A program made the position numbers and the translations under genes. From assembly GCF_043945595.1 (NCBI RefSeq), contig NZ_JBIFNP010000001.1, positions 5,022,001 to 5,086,000 of the forward strand: DNA of 64,000 nt. Direction: 5' to 3'. How positions within the stretch are numbered: the stretch's first letter is position 1; every line of letters starts with the position of its first letter. Source of the DNA: Paenibacillus_S sp043945595. GTDB taxonomy: Bacteria; Bacillota; Bacilli; Paenibacillales; NBRC-103111. Positions 42,997 to 51,581 of the stretch are shown in pieces. The notes below the pieces were generated by a model that worked only from the letters and a program-made list of their open reading frames with translations, was not told where the DNA came from and searched no databases.

Positions 42997-43152
42997 ATGG
43001 CAAAAGATGTAATGTGCGAAGTGAATTCCTGTAATTACTGGGGAGCTGGTAACAAATGTACGGCTTCCTCCATCTATGTGGTGAACAACCGCAGTCAACA
43101 AGCAGCGAATTCCGCTGAAACGGACTGTAAAACGTTCGAGCCGAAAGTGTAA
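42997..43152 (+). CDS. DUF1540 cysteine-rich small protein
   Basis: A 51-aa protein with the DUF1540 pattern: CEVNSCNYWGAGNKCTASSIYV...DCKTFEP, four Cys residues that may bind metal. A full AAGGAGGTGAT ribosome site precedes ATG 42997, ruling out the 29 extra upstream codons. Many DUF1540 proteins occur in endospore formers, some of them in spores; a role is not established. Followed by a strong terminator shared with the convergent EamA gene. Confidence 0.85.
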   Translation: MAKDVMCEVNSCNYWGAGNKCTASSIYVVNNRSQQAANSAETDCKTFEPKV

Positions 43153-43166
43153 CATCAAAACAAAGA

Positions 43167-43204
43167 AACAAGGGCGGCCAAAGGGCCGCCCTTGTTTCTT
43201 TTTA
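43167..43204. terminator. bidirectional Rho-independent terminator
   Basis: AACAAGGGCGGCC-aaa-GGGCCGCCCTTGTT stem, T-rich on the plus side (TTTCTTTTT). It lies between convergent genes and overlaps the last bases of the EamA gene. Confidence 0.8.
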
Positions 43205-44197
43205 AGCCTCTGCCGAACGCGGCGCCTTCGCACTTAAAGGCCGGTCCGCATCCTGCTGACGCGAGAGGCTGAACAGCATGAGCCAGATAAGCAGGAAGCC
43301 GGCAATTTGCGCAGCCGTCACCCCTTGCTGGAAGACGAGCCAGTTGACCAGCACCCCGATCGCCGGGAAGAACAGCTCCGCCAGTGTAGCGTAGGAAGCC
43401 TTCGTGCCCGACAAGCCGCGGTAATAAAGGAGCAGGCTGATCAAGCCGGGTAAAAACGCCTGCAGCACCAGGTTGCCGGAAACCGCAAGCCAATCGGACG
43501 TTTGAACCGGAAGCTGCCAAGCATCTCCGCCCATCCAAGCGGTAAACACCAAGAGCGGCAGCGCCAGCGTAAAGCGCAGCGCCGTGACGGATTCGAACGG
43601 CATCTTATCCAGCAGCAGCCGCCCCATCACCGTGGAACCGCCCCACAAGGCCGCGGCTCCAATCGACAGCAGCCCGCCCAGAGCGGCAACGTCGGATATT
43701 TGCTGGAACGGCATGGATACGCCGAAGGTCAGAAGATATGTGCCTGCGAGAGCCATAATAACGAAGAAGGAAAACCGCGCGGGCAGCCGCTCCTTCAATA
43801 TCCAGCGGGCCATAAGAATCGCAAACAGCGGCTGAAGCTTTTGCAGCAGCAGCACCCCGTTAAGATTGCCGTGGGCAAAAGCGGAAGTGAACATAATGGT
43901 CGCAATCGCCGAGCCGCCCCATGAAATGAACAGCAGCGCCCCGATATGACGAAGGCCCAACCCCCGTATCTGCTTGCGCTGCAGCCACAGAACCGGAATG
44001 GAATATAAGAGCAGCAGCACATGCTCCAGCAAAACGATTTGAGATGAACTAAAAAACTTCAACAGCAATATCCGAAACAGGGGGTCTACGCCCCATAGCG
44101 CCGCGCCCAGCGCAACCAGCCAAACTCCGTTTCGGTTCGAGACCGGATTGCCGCTTTTCATTACCTTATCCGGCTGCAGTACATTGTTGCCCATCAT
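43202..44197 (-). CDS. EamA/DMT transporter under an FMN riboswitch, probable riboflavin uptake
   Basis: A 331-aa carrier with ten predicted membrane segments in two EamA halves (GVWLVALGAALWGVDPLFRILL, and a second half starting GGLLSIGAAALWGGSTVMGRLL). A GGGAGG site lies 6 nt before the ATG at 44197; upstream in-frame ATG 44221 is less likely. A complete FMN riboswitch and an attenuator-like hairpin precede it. Some DMT proteins (RibN type) import riboflavin, and others carry amino acids; the riboswitch makes a flavin or flavin-precursor substrate the best inference. Confidence 0.85.
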   Translation of the reverse strand: MMGNNVLQPDKVMKSGNPVSNRNGVWLVALGAALWGVDPLFRILLLKFFSSSQIVLLEHVLLLLYSIPVLWLQRKQIRGLGLRHIGALLFISWGGSAIATIMFTSAFAHGNLNGVLLLQKLQPLFAILMARWILKERLPARFSFFVIMALAGTYLLTFGVSMPFQQISDVAALGGLLSIGAAALWGGSTVMGRLLLDKMPFESVTALRFTLALPLLVFTAWMGGDAWQLPVQTSDWLAVSGNLVLQAFLPGLISLLLYYRGLSGTKASYATLAELFFPAIGVLVNWLVFQQGVTAAQIAGFLLIWLMLFSLSRQQDADRPLSAKAPRSAEA

Positions 44198-44274
44198 CCA
44201 TAACCTCCCAAGGATTCGCATCCGCTGCCTGAGAAAAGGCCGCGGAACGGTTCATCTTGTTGAATAGGAAGCTT

Positions 44275-44316
44275 CGAAAGAAGACAGCCCCGTTATCTGA
44301 AGTTAAGATAACGGGG
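44275..44316 (-). terminator. attenuator terminator of the FMN riboswitch
   Basis: Minus strand: CCCCGTTATCT-taactt-cAGATAACGGGG followed by CTGTCTTCTTTC. Lies between the FMN aptamer and the EamA start, as in riboswitches acting on transcription. Confidence 0.75.
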
Positions 44317-44396
44317 CATGCTTAAACAGGCTTGGAATCCGGAACGTTTGTTTGCAAATTCAAATAAACGTACGCCAGACTATCACGCTTGTTATG

Positions 44397-44543
44397 ACCT
44401 TCTCCCATCCGGACTGTACCGTCGGCCTTGGAATCTCACCAAATCAGTCGCATACCTGCATAAAGCAGATAGCGAGTCGCGGGCTTAAGGTCACGAACGA
44501 CCCTTCACCGCCGGTCGGGAATTTCACCCTGCCCCGAAGATCC
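44397..44543 (-). promoter_or_regulatory. FMN riboswitch (RFN element)
   Basis: Minus strand carries all RFN blocks in order: ATCTTCGGGGCAGGGTG, AATTCCC-ACCGGCGGT, AGCCCGCGA, GATTTGGTGAGATTCCA, GCCGACGGTACAGTCC and GGATGGGAGAAG. FMN binding is expected to lower expression of the EamA transporter downstream. Confidence 0.95.
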
Positions 44544-44703
44544 GTATTCAATTATTTTGCATTTTATCACACGCTTCAACAAATGACAAGATACTAACTA
44601 AAAATTAGCGGCTTGACTCAAAAATTTCACGACATTATTTCACCAAATTCGATATAATATTCGCTATACTATGTTTAAAGAGGCTTAGAAAGAAGATGAT
44701 AAC

Positions 44704-45563
44704 GTGCATTACAAACCGATGGCTATCCTGCTGCTCGCAGCTGCGCTGGCCGGCTGCGGACAAAAGCCGATGCCCCTGGCTTCCGCCGCAGCAGCCGCAG
44801 CTCCCGCGGATAGCAACACTCCTGTTCCTGCAGCCGGTCGGACCGGCACAAGGCTCAGGAGAAAAAGAACCGGCGCATGCCGACACACAAGCCGTGCCAA
44901 CAACGCAAGCCGCGCAAGCGGTGCATGCAAGCGCCGAATACAATCTCAAGCAGCACGTAACTTACTCCGGTCCGCGTTCCCAGAAGAAAGTGGCGCTCAC
45001 CTTCGATGACGGTCCGGATACGAAGTACACGGAGCAGATCCTCGACATCTTGAAAAAGTCGAATGTGGTCGCTACCTTTTTCGTTACCGGGGAACACGCG
45101 GCAGCCCATCCGGAAGTAATGAAGCATATCGTTGCCGGAGGTCATGAAATAGGCAATCATTCCTGGGATCATACCAATCTGACAACGCTCAGCGAAGCGC
45201 AGATGGCTGAGCAAATCGAGAAAACCGATCAGACCATCCAGCGGTTCACAGGGCAGCTTCCGACACTTGTACGGCCGCCGTACGGCGCCCTGTCCAAGGA
45301 AGTCGCCGACTACGCGGAGCAATCGCATCGCATTGTTTGCTGGTTCCGTCGACACGAGGGACTGGGAGGGCATCTCCGTCGAACGGATTCTGGACAATGT
45401 GAAGAAGGAAGTCAAGCCGGGCTCTATCATACTGCAGCATTCCGCGGGAGGGAAGAAAGGCAATCTATCCAACACGGTAACGGCGCTCCCGCAGGTGATC
45501 CGTTATCTCAAAGAACACGGATATGAGCTTACCACCGTAACCGACCTGATCCAGCAGGGATAG
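44704..45563 (+). CDS. polysaccharide deacetylase lipoprotein, with two frameshifts
   Basis: The GTG at 44704 starts a lipoprotein signal (MAILLLAAALAGCG, lipobox LAGC). After about 40-50 codons the frame changes. It then gives the NodB domain: KVALTFDDGPDTKYTEQILDIL (metal Asp pair), VVATFFVTGEHA, GHEIGNHSWDHTNLT (metal His pair) and LVRPPYGALSKEVADYA. An extra T near 45343 shifts it again; the last frame gives SVDTRDWEGISVERILDNV and a C-terminus at 45563. About 285 aa are expected. All metal and catalytic residues survive, so the enzyme may be active if the shifts are sequencing errors. It likely deacetylates cell-wall sugars. Confidence 0.85.
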
Positions 45564-45639
45564 AGGCAGCGGTGAAGCCGGTGATCGAAAACAGCTCACA
45601 GTTCTATCCCCCATGGCATTCCGCATAGATGCAGCATAC

Positions 45640-45675
45640 AAAAGGAGCAGCGCCGGCACGGCGTCTGCTCCTTGT
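45640..45675. terminator. bidirectional terminator hairpin
   Basis: AAGGAGCAG-cGCCG-gca-CGGCgt-CTGCTCCTT, a long stem between the convergent deacetylase and hypothetical genes, with T-rich bases on both sides (TTGTTT; TTTTG). Confidence 0.7.
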
Positions 45676-45706
45676 TTGCATGCGAATATAGAATGAAGTC
45701 TGCCTG

Positions 45707-46099
45707 CTAGCTTGCGACTTGGATAAAAAAACCGAACAGGCCTTCCAGCTCCGAAATCGTAATCCCAAGCGATTCCGCCTGCTGCTCGAAGCTGAGCTGA
45801 GGCTGCTCTTCGATTAACACGAGCAGCTCGGCAATTTTATCGAGCTTGTTCTTCTCCTCGGTCGGATTGACGACACGGTAAACATTGCCCGGACCGAGCT
45901 TTTCAATTATGCCAAGCTGCATTAATTTATCCAGCCAGCGGGCCATATCATCGGAGGCCACGTCCAGGAAATTAGCCATCACCTTGGGAGGCAGCGTACA
46001 TCGATCCTCTTCGATCGTTTTCAATCTGATCAGTTTTATAAGCCGTTGATAGTTTTCGATTCGATTCAGGGTAACCCGCACGATGTCCGAAGTAAACAT
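45707..46099 (-). CDS. hypothetical protein with winged-helix-like C-terminus
   Basis: A 130-aa soluble protein starting MFTSDIVRVTLNRIENYQRL. It has mixed helices and segments reminiscent of winged helices (DDMARWLDKLMQLGIIEKLGPGNVYRVVNP and LSFEQQAESLGITISELEGLFGFF). GGAAAGG precedes ATG 46099; 15 more in-frame codons upstream are not supported. No family is recognised. Confidence 0.55.
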   Translation of the reverse strand: MFTSDIVRVTLNRIENYQRLIKLIRLKTIEEDRCTLPPKVMANFLDVASDDMARWLDKLMQLGIIEKLGPGNVYRVVNPTEEKNKLDKIAELLVLIEEQPQLSFEQQAESLGITISELEGLFGFFIQVAS

Positions 46100-46333
46100 G
46101 ACATGCCTTTCCTTTCTTCTGCCGTAATGGAACAACTTCTCCACCCATCATACCATGCCACCCGGCCCATCCGTCAACGAGCGGGCGAAGCCGGTTGTGA
46201 CGGTACAGCCGTACTCCCGGGGAATTTGCCATGGAAGGACATCTGTCCAAGCACTTTGCTGAAATCGGCATATTTTATCTTAGGACTTAAGTCAAAGCGT
46301 CCTAAACCAAAACTCGAGAGGAGATTTACAAAC

Positions 46334-46456
46334 ATGAGCGGAATCGTAGGCGGAGCAGGCTGCGGCTGTGGTTATGGATTTGGCGGCTTTACATCGACAG
46401 GTGTGATTTTGGTTCTCTTCATCCTGTTGGTTATCGTCAGCCGCGCTTGGATCTAA
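46334..46456 (+). CDS. YjcZ-family sporulation peptide
   Basis: A 40-aa peptide (MSGIVGGAGCGCGYGFGGFT then one membrane segment STGVILVLFILLVIVSRAWI). The Gly-rich head followed by TGVILVLFILLVIV is diagnostic of the YjcZ family, multicopy small proteins in Bacillus and relatives linked to sporulation. GAGAGGAG lies before the ATG, and the upstream in-frame codons from 46046 are not coding. Confidence 0.9.
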   Translation: MSGIVGGAGCGCGYGFGGFTSTGVILVLFILLVIVSRAWI

Positions 46457-46468
46457 GCTTTGGAGAAA

Positions 46469-46497
46469 AACCGGCCCCTCCTAAGGAGCGGCCGGTT
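46469..46497. terminator. GC-rich hairpin after the YjcZ gene
   Basis: AACCGGCC-cCTCC-taa-GGAG-cGGCCGGTT, a strong stem 13 nt after the stop but without a T-run, so a terminator role is uncertain. A second hairpin (TTGGTATCC...CGGTACCAA) follows. Confidence 0.4.
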
Positions 46498-46596
46498 GGT
46501 ATCCTCTTCGGTTACCGGTCTCCGGTACCAACGCAGGACCTGATTTGAGCCTACGGAGCGCACACCCGTCCTCCGTCGGGCATTACATAGGCTAAG

Positions 46597-47202
46597 CTAA
46601 CGCTGTATCTGCTGTTCGGTGCGCATCCTGCATATATAAACGAAAGCGGGAGGCACATTGAACGGAACGTATGCGATACTCACTTCGTCAAACTGCTCTA
46701 TCAGCAATTTTTTCATTTGAAGAGAATACTGGAACGTCACGAACACCCCCTCCTCCCGCAGCGCTCCTTTGATCTGATCGATCAGGCTCATGCGAATCTC
46801 AGGCGCAAAATTGGCAAAGGGCAAGCCCGAGACGATTGTATCGGCTCTTCCCCAGCCTGTCTGCCGCAGTTCCCGGCCCAGCTCCAGCGCATCCGCCGCA
46901 AACCGTATCCCGCTCCCCTGCAATCGTTCAGCCAGCCGTTCTCTCAGCTCCTCCTCCTGCTCGAAAACGAGGAACTCGCAATCCGGCCGCCTCAATTCAT
47001 CTATCGCCCGTGTGAATACGCCGGTGCCGGCCCCGAGCTCTATGACTACATGCGCCTGCTCCCATCGGATTCGCTTCAGCATACTGCGGGTCAAGCTGGA
47101 CGAGCTTGGCAGAATGCTGCCCATTTTTCGCGGATCGCGCATAAACTTCTGGAAAAACAGCCACGATTCCGATAGCAGGGAACCTGCTCTAAACTTTAAC
47201 AT
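46597..47202 (-). CDS. SAM-dependent methyltransferase, phospholipid N-methyltransferase-like
   Basis: A 201-aa class I methyltransferase. Motif I is VVIELGAGTGVFTRAI; later motifs are EFLVFEQEEELRERL, ADTIVSGLPFANF and EGVFVTFQYSLQMKKLLIEQF. The MRDPRKMGSILPSSSSLTRSML lead-in is typical of PmtA/rRNA-adenine-methyltransferase-like proteins. In several bacteria such enzymes methylate phosphatidylethanolamine; the substrate here is inferred. ATG 47202 has AAGGAAAGG just before it; a GTG 12 nt upstream is an alternative. Confidence 0.8.
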   Translation of the reverse strand: MLKFRAGSLLSESWLFFQKFMRDPRKMGSILPSSSSLTRSMLKRIRWEQAHVVIELGAGTGVFTRAIDELRRPDCEFLVFEQEEELRERLAERLQGSGIRFAADALELGRELRQTGWGRADTIVSGLPFANFAPEIRMSLIDQIKGALREEGVFVTFQYSLQMKKLLIEQFDEVSIAYVPFNVPPAFVYICRMRTEQQIQR

Positions 47203-47327
47203 CCTTTCCTTCACTCCCTGTTTCCTTGACTATCTGTAGATTAGCCGAAACAGTTTAGGAATTAGGGAGGGAACTCCTAAAGGTTTTCTTAAGAGAACAT
47301 GAAATCAACTGCACAGCATTTCTTGAA

Positions 47328-47385
47328 TCAAAAAAAATCCCGGTTTATTTGACGAGGCCATTGGAGGCCGCAAATAAACCCGGGG
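47328..47385 (-). terminator. strong Rho-independent terminator
   Basis: Minus strand: CCGGGTTTATTTG and CAAATAAACCGGG (one-base slip) enclose a GGCC/GGCC inner stem, followed by eight T. Ends the GT2/MBL-Rieske operon, about 100 nt after its stop. Confidence 0.85.
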
Positions 47386-47491
47386 TTCGGGCGGAATCTT
47401 TAAGCTGAGACCCAGACGTTCGCCTGGGGCCCCGGATTTCAACCTCCTGCAATGGGTGAAAAGAAAGAAACCCGGGGACGACGCTGCGCTA

Positions 47492-49049
47492 TCAATCCTC
47501 TTCCAAAGCAAACGCATGAATTGTACAATTGCTTGTATTGCACTGCCCGCCCTGCTCCAGATCGAAAATCCAGCGGTGGCGCGGACACATGATCGTCTTG
47601 CCGGCGACCCAGCCCTGCGACAAATCGCCGCCTTCATGCGGACAAAACCGGTTGATGGCATAGCGCGTGCCGCCCGCCTCAATAACAATGCGCTCCTGAT
47701 TCGTCTCCAGCGCAAGAAGCTTTTCGCAGAACCAGGTCATATCCTCCGCCTCCATCGTCAGGAAGCCATGGATCAAGGTAGAGAAAATGTCCGGCTCCCG
47801 GTTAAATCGCATGCGGAAAGACAGCATGAAATCCTCCCATGTCAAGGTGCCGTCGAAGATCCGCTCGATTTCCCAGGAATCCGTCGTGATGGAATAATAA
47901 TTTGTATCCGAAATATCTCCAACCCGCTCGATCGTTTTCGCCGGAAAATCAATTTTCAGCATTTGATCCGGAGCATTGCGAAAGCGGAAATATAAAGGTA
48001 CGGTGACCCGCTGATGCAGAGTCATATGATCCAGCTTGCTCTGGAACGCGTGCTTAAGCTTCACGAGCGTGTCTTCGACCTGGACGTGGGCGTATCTTTT
48101 GCGGCGCGCTTCAAACAGACCGGCATACAATGCCGCGTACTCCTGAACGTACGACTCCAGATTGGTTTCATCCACAACCTGCCCGGAACGGTGAAGCCAT
48201 TGCCCGGAAGGTACGTCCAGGATATCGCCCGGCATAAGGTTCGGCACCTCTACCTGCAGCTTTTTCAATCTTTTCTTCAGAAAAGCCATTACCTGAGGGG
48301 TGTGCGGGAAAATATTGTTTTTTTCAAAGTTCAGATGAATCAGTCCGGGATCGAGGAAGCAGGCGGGTCCCGCCGACGGTAAGTAGAACTGAGGGCGAAC
48401 CGCTTCCAGCGAGCGGGCTACGGCTTCGAACTTGCTTCTGACCTTGGCCTTGGAAATTTTCTCATATTTGCTCTTCGGATAATCATAGCAGGTCGGATGC
48501 CAGATCGCTCCCGAGAACTGTGCTGCATATACTTGAATCGGTCCTTCCTGCTCGACAATGGCCGGAAGCCGTTCCATCAGCTTGCAGTCGTTCAGGTTCA
48601 AAAAAGCATGCTCTGCGGTCTTGACCAGAATGGCGGAATCCCTGTTAATCTCCGTATCGATCATATACAGCTTGATGATTCCGTCCGCAAAGGGCAGTCC
48701 TTCCCCGTCCGCCAGACTGACCAGCTGCTTGCACTCGTAATGCCCCAAAATTTCGCGCAGCTCTTCCCGTCTGAACTTGGCGACGACGACTGTAAAATCG
48801 CGATTTTCAAGACTCTGAAGAAATTTCAGGTCAAAATCGGTCCTTGTGCTCGTGACTGATATACAGATAGCGCTCTTTATGTGTGGTCCGCAGCTTCTCC
48901 TGCACGTAGGCGCCGAGGTGATGATTCCGCGGAAACTGGAACCAGGCCCCGTCGAATGCGCCCGTCGGTGAAAGCCACGGATCCATAATAATGATAGCGT
49001 TCGTTGTTTCTACACAAAACCCGGCATGCCCCAAAAATGTGATTTCCAT
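47492..49049 (-). CDS. metallo-beta-lactamase-fold / Rieske fusion, frameshifted
   Basis: About 520 aa from two frames. The N-terminus (49049, ATG after AAGGTGGAGGAC) starts EITFLGHAGFCVET and leads to YISHEHKD, the HxHxDH zinc/iron site of UlaG-like MBL proteins. A one-base lesion near 48840 hides the continuation FDLKFLQSLENRDFTVVVAKF. The middle holds MBL-like and unknown segments, and the last 90 residues are a Rieske domain: CPHEGGDLSQGW...CPRHRWIFDL (CxH...CxxH) binding a [2Fe-2S]. CMP-Neu5Ac hydroxylases have the same two modules, but in the opposite order. It forms an operon with a glycosyltransferase, so it may modify a sugar. Confidence 0.8.
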
Positions 49050-49111
49050 GTCCTCCACCTTTTCCACAAAAGTCAGCAGCCCGTCCACGGCCATAAGAGG
49101 CTGCGAAAGAG

Positions 49112-49811
49112 CTAGCGCCTGACTCGTTTCTTATAGATTTTGGTCCGGGCCACAACGCGGACATTACCGGACAACAGCTTTTTATCCTCAATCTTCCATG
49201 TATGGTTTTTACGATTGGAGCGGCGGATCGCCACATAATTGTATCTGTCGCCGGAGTAAATTTTATAGCCCGCCTTACGGCACCTGCGCAAAAAGTTCGA
49301 GTCCGAGCCGGATTTCAGCTTGGTCGCGAAACGGACGCTTCTTGAAGATGCGTTTGCGGAAAAATAAGGTTGCCCCCGCTACATGGTGGGTAAACCGGTT
49401 CTCCCGGTGAAGGTTCATCTTCAGAAGGATGTGTTTGCTTCGCATATACAAATAAAACGTTTTTTTGCCGACAACATGGGCCTTGGTTTGACGCAGCGTT
49501 TTCATCGAACGGCTAATATAACGCGGCGCGTAGTAATCGTCATCGTCAAATTTAGCAATAACGCCATATTTGGCTTTGCCGATCGCATAGTTCAAGCAAG
49601 ATCCCAGATTCAAACGCTCCGGTCTTCTAAATACCCGGATATTGTGTTCCCCTTGCACTGCCTCCCGGTATTTCTTCAGACTCATGTCATCCCGGTTCAG
49701 CACAATAATTAATTCTTTTTTCTTCCAGGTCTGATCCCGATAATTGCTCAAAATCTTATCGAAATATTGAGGTCGGTTCGTACAAGTAATGACAGATACG
49801 CCTCGAATCAC
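49112..49811 (-). CDS. family 2 glycosyltransferase, frameshifted
   Basis: GT-A fold enzyme with VSVITCTNRPQYFDKILSNYRDQTW, KKELIIVLNRDDM, ERLNLGSCLNYAIGKAKYGVIAKFDDDDYYAPRYI (DxD-type metal site) and HVAGATLFFRKRIF. Near 49330 the frame is lost. The correct frame reads RFATKLKSGSDSNFLRRCRKAGYKI, then a C-terminal domain ending RTKIYKKRVRR* at 49112, about 235 aa in all. The GTG start at 49811 has AGAGGTGAG. It precedes the MBL-Rieske gene by 63 nt. It is probably cytoplasmic and acts on a surface glycan or glycopeptide; donor and acceptor are not known. Confidence 0.85.
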
Positions 49812-50044
49812 GTTCTCACCTCTTTTTCACATGTATGAGCAATGTATGAGTACGATGGCCTGATGGTGTGGGCGGATGGAAGGATCGACGGCGCAAAAGG
49901 GAAGGTAGGACGGGCTGGAGCGGTGGAAAGAAATTGTTTATTTTTTGTCAATTTCCGACTCTTTGTGACAAATCTTACAGAAAATATTAATAGGACATGC
50001 TATGCTTATTCCATCATGAATAATCATAAGGGATGAGAGAGCAC

Positions 50045-50242
50045 ATGCCGCGTAAAATTCTTCGCAGTCAATCCGAGCTGTATCCGTTCGTCGTAGAGGT
50101 TAACAAAACAAGAGTCAGTACACGAGAAGGAAAAGGCGTTATCACGAACAAATGCAATGAATGGATTTACGTAAAGCTCGACAAAAACAGCCAAACTATT
50201 AAAACGAGCATCTACTTCGTCGAGCTGCTGGAAATTGCATGA
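50045..50242 (+). CDS. small hypothetical protein
   Basis: A 65-aa protein (MPRKILRSQSELYPFVVEVN... YVKLDKNSQTIKTSIYFVELLEIA), beta-rich with an amphipathic pattern. The ATG at 50045 follows AAGGGATGAGAGAG; four extra codons upstream are possible. Own terminator 30 nt after the stop. The 200 bp upstream are AT-rich and carry TTGTCAATTTC-like promoter material. No family is recognised. Confidence 0.55.
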   Translation: MPRKILRSQSELYPFVVEVNKTRVSTREGKGVITNKCNEWIYVKLDKNSQTIKTSIYFVELLEIA

Positions 50243-50271
50243 AGCCGGTATAGTCCTTCTGCCCCAAAAAA

Positions 50272-50307
50272 TAAGCTCCTCAAGGTGATCCTTGAAGGAG
50301 CTTTTCG
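50272..50307 (+). terminator. Rho-independent terminator
   Basis: AAGCTCCT-cAAGG-tgat-CCTTg-AAGGAGCTT followed by TTCGTTT. Confidence 0.8.
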
Positions 50308-50450
50308 TTTAAACCGAAGTTAACTGCAGCTCGCAGCCAGCAGCAGGTCGCGGTCAGGCCTTACAGCCCCCGGCAAAATCTGACGCGGCTCAGCCGGCGA
50401 GGCTAACTCCGCTTTCAGAACACCTTCTGAGCTTATCAGGCTGTCGCCGG

Positions 50451-51422
50451 TCAGCGGGTATAATAAGCGGTCAAAGAGGAGGCCAGCTCGCCGAGGCGCC
50501 CGCGCAGAGACGGCGGAGCCAGCACTTGTACTCCGGCCCCCTGGCTCAAAACCGCGGACAGCGCACTTTCCTCCCGTTCAAAGCTCATCTGCGCCTCTAT
50601 CCAATCCTCTGCTGCTTCGATTCCGCCTTCCGTGAGAGGCTGCGACGCTATGACCGCCCCGTTCATAGCAGTCATGGCATCCAAGGCTTCCGGCGTCGAT
50701 CTCAGTGTGACCCGGTACTGAAACTGCCTGCTCTCATACGACTGCAGCCACTCCAGCCAATACGCCTCCAGATCGAATCCTTCCCTGCGCTCAAACGTTC
50801 TGTTTATGAGCTGAAAAGACTCGAGCCGGAACAGACGGAACGCTCCCATCTTCTCTCCTGCAGCTAGCCCGGCAACAAACCACATTCCCGCTTTCATTAC
50901 GAGACCGTAAGGCTCCAGCTCGAGCTCGTGCCTTTGCTGAAATCGGTCGTTGTACACCATGACAGCGCATCTCTGCTCCCAGACGGCTTGCTGTACCTCT
51001 TTCATAAATTTGACCTGCTCCTGCCGCTGGCGCCAGCTTCCCATATCGAGAAATACCCGGTTGCGGATCCACTCCGCATCGTCCCGCAGCGGGTCTTCCA
51101 AGGAATGAAACAGCTTGAGCCAGGCTGATTTCATCGATTGACCGATGCCGAGCGACTTGAACGGCTCCTCGTTCATTTGCAGGAACAGCGCGTGAATTTC
51201 GGGGGTAGTCAATCCGTCTACCTTGGTGCGGTAAGCTGCGGGGAGCGTGAAGCCTCCGCCCAAACCCGAATCCGCCTGAATCGGCACCCCGGACGAGCAA
51301 AGCGCATCAATGTCCCGGTAAATCGTACGCTCGGAGACCTCTAGCAGCTGGGAGAGCTCTTTAGCCGTCATGCGCCGGTTCTGCAGATGCAGCAGAATAG
51401 CAATCAGCCTGTCGGCTCTCAT
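50451..51422 (-). CDS. WYL-domain HTH regulator (YafY/DeoR-like)
   Basis: A 323-aa transcription factor. Residues 1-55 are an HTH_11 domain (MRADRLIAILLHLQNRRMTAKELSQLLEVSERTIYRDIDALCSSGVPI). A GLGGGF-containing linker and a WYL-type effector module follow (ELEPYGLVMKAGMWFVAGLA...GAFRLFRLESFQ). A C-terminal WCX-like part completes it. WYL domains bind nucleotides or small ligands in known cases. It is divergent from the MFS gene at 51582 (159-bp gap), so it may control that transporter. Confidence 0.88.
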   Translation of the reverse strand: MRADRLIAILLHLQNRRMTAKELSQLLEVSERTIYRDIDALCSSGVPIQADSGLGGGFTLPAAYRTKVDGLTTPEIHALFLQMNEEPFKSLGIGQSMKSAWLKLFHSLEDPLRDDAEWIRNRVFLDMGSWRQRQEQVKFMKEVQQAVWEQRCAVMVYNDRFQQRHELELEPYGLVMKAGMWFVAGLAAGEKMGAFRLFRLESFQLINRTFERREGFDLEAYWLEWLQSYESRQFQYRVTLRSTPEALDAMTAMNGAVIASQPLTEGGIEAAEDWIEAQMSFEREESALSAVLSQGAGVQVLAPPSLRGRLGELASSLTAYYTR

Positions 51423-51581
51423 CCGATTCCCTTCTTTCCGTTTTTATTTATATTTTATTATCATTCACTGACAGTAGATGTCAAGGACTCTATGCTAAGC
51501 TGGTTGCAAAAGAGATACAACGGCCCTTACCCCTAAAGATGGACAAGATCAATATTCACAGCTAGCGAGGATGCAAAAACT

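Noticed and set aside
46469..46560. possible structured RNA from nested hairpins after the YjcZ gene
   Set aside because: Hairpins are strong, but no known RNA family pattern is evident, and there is no promoter or T-run.
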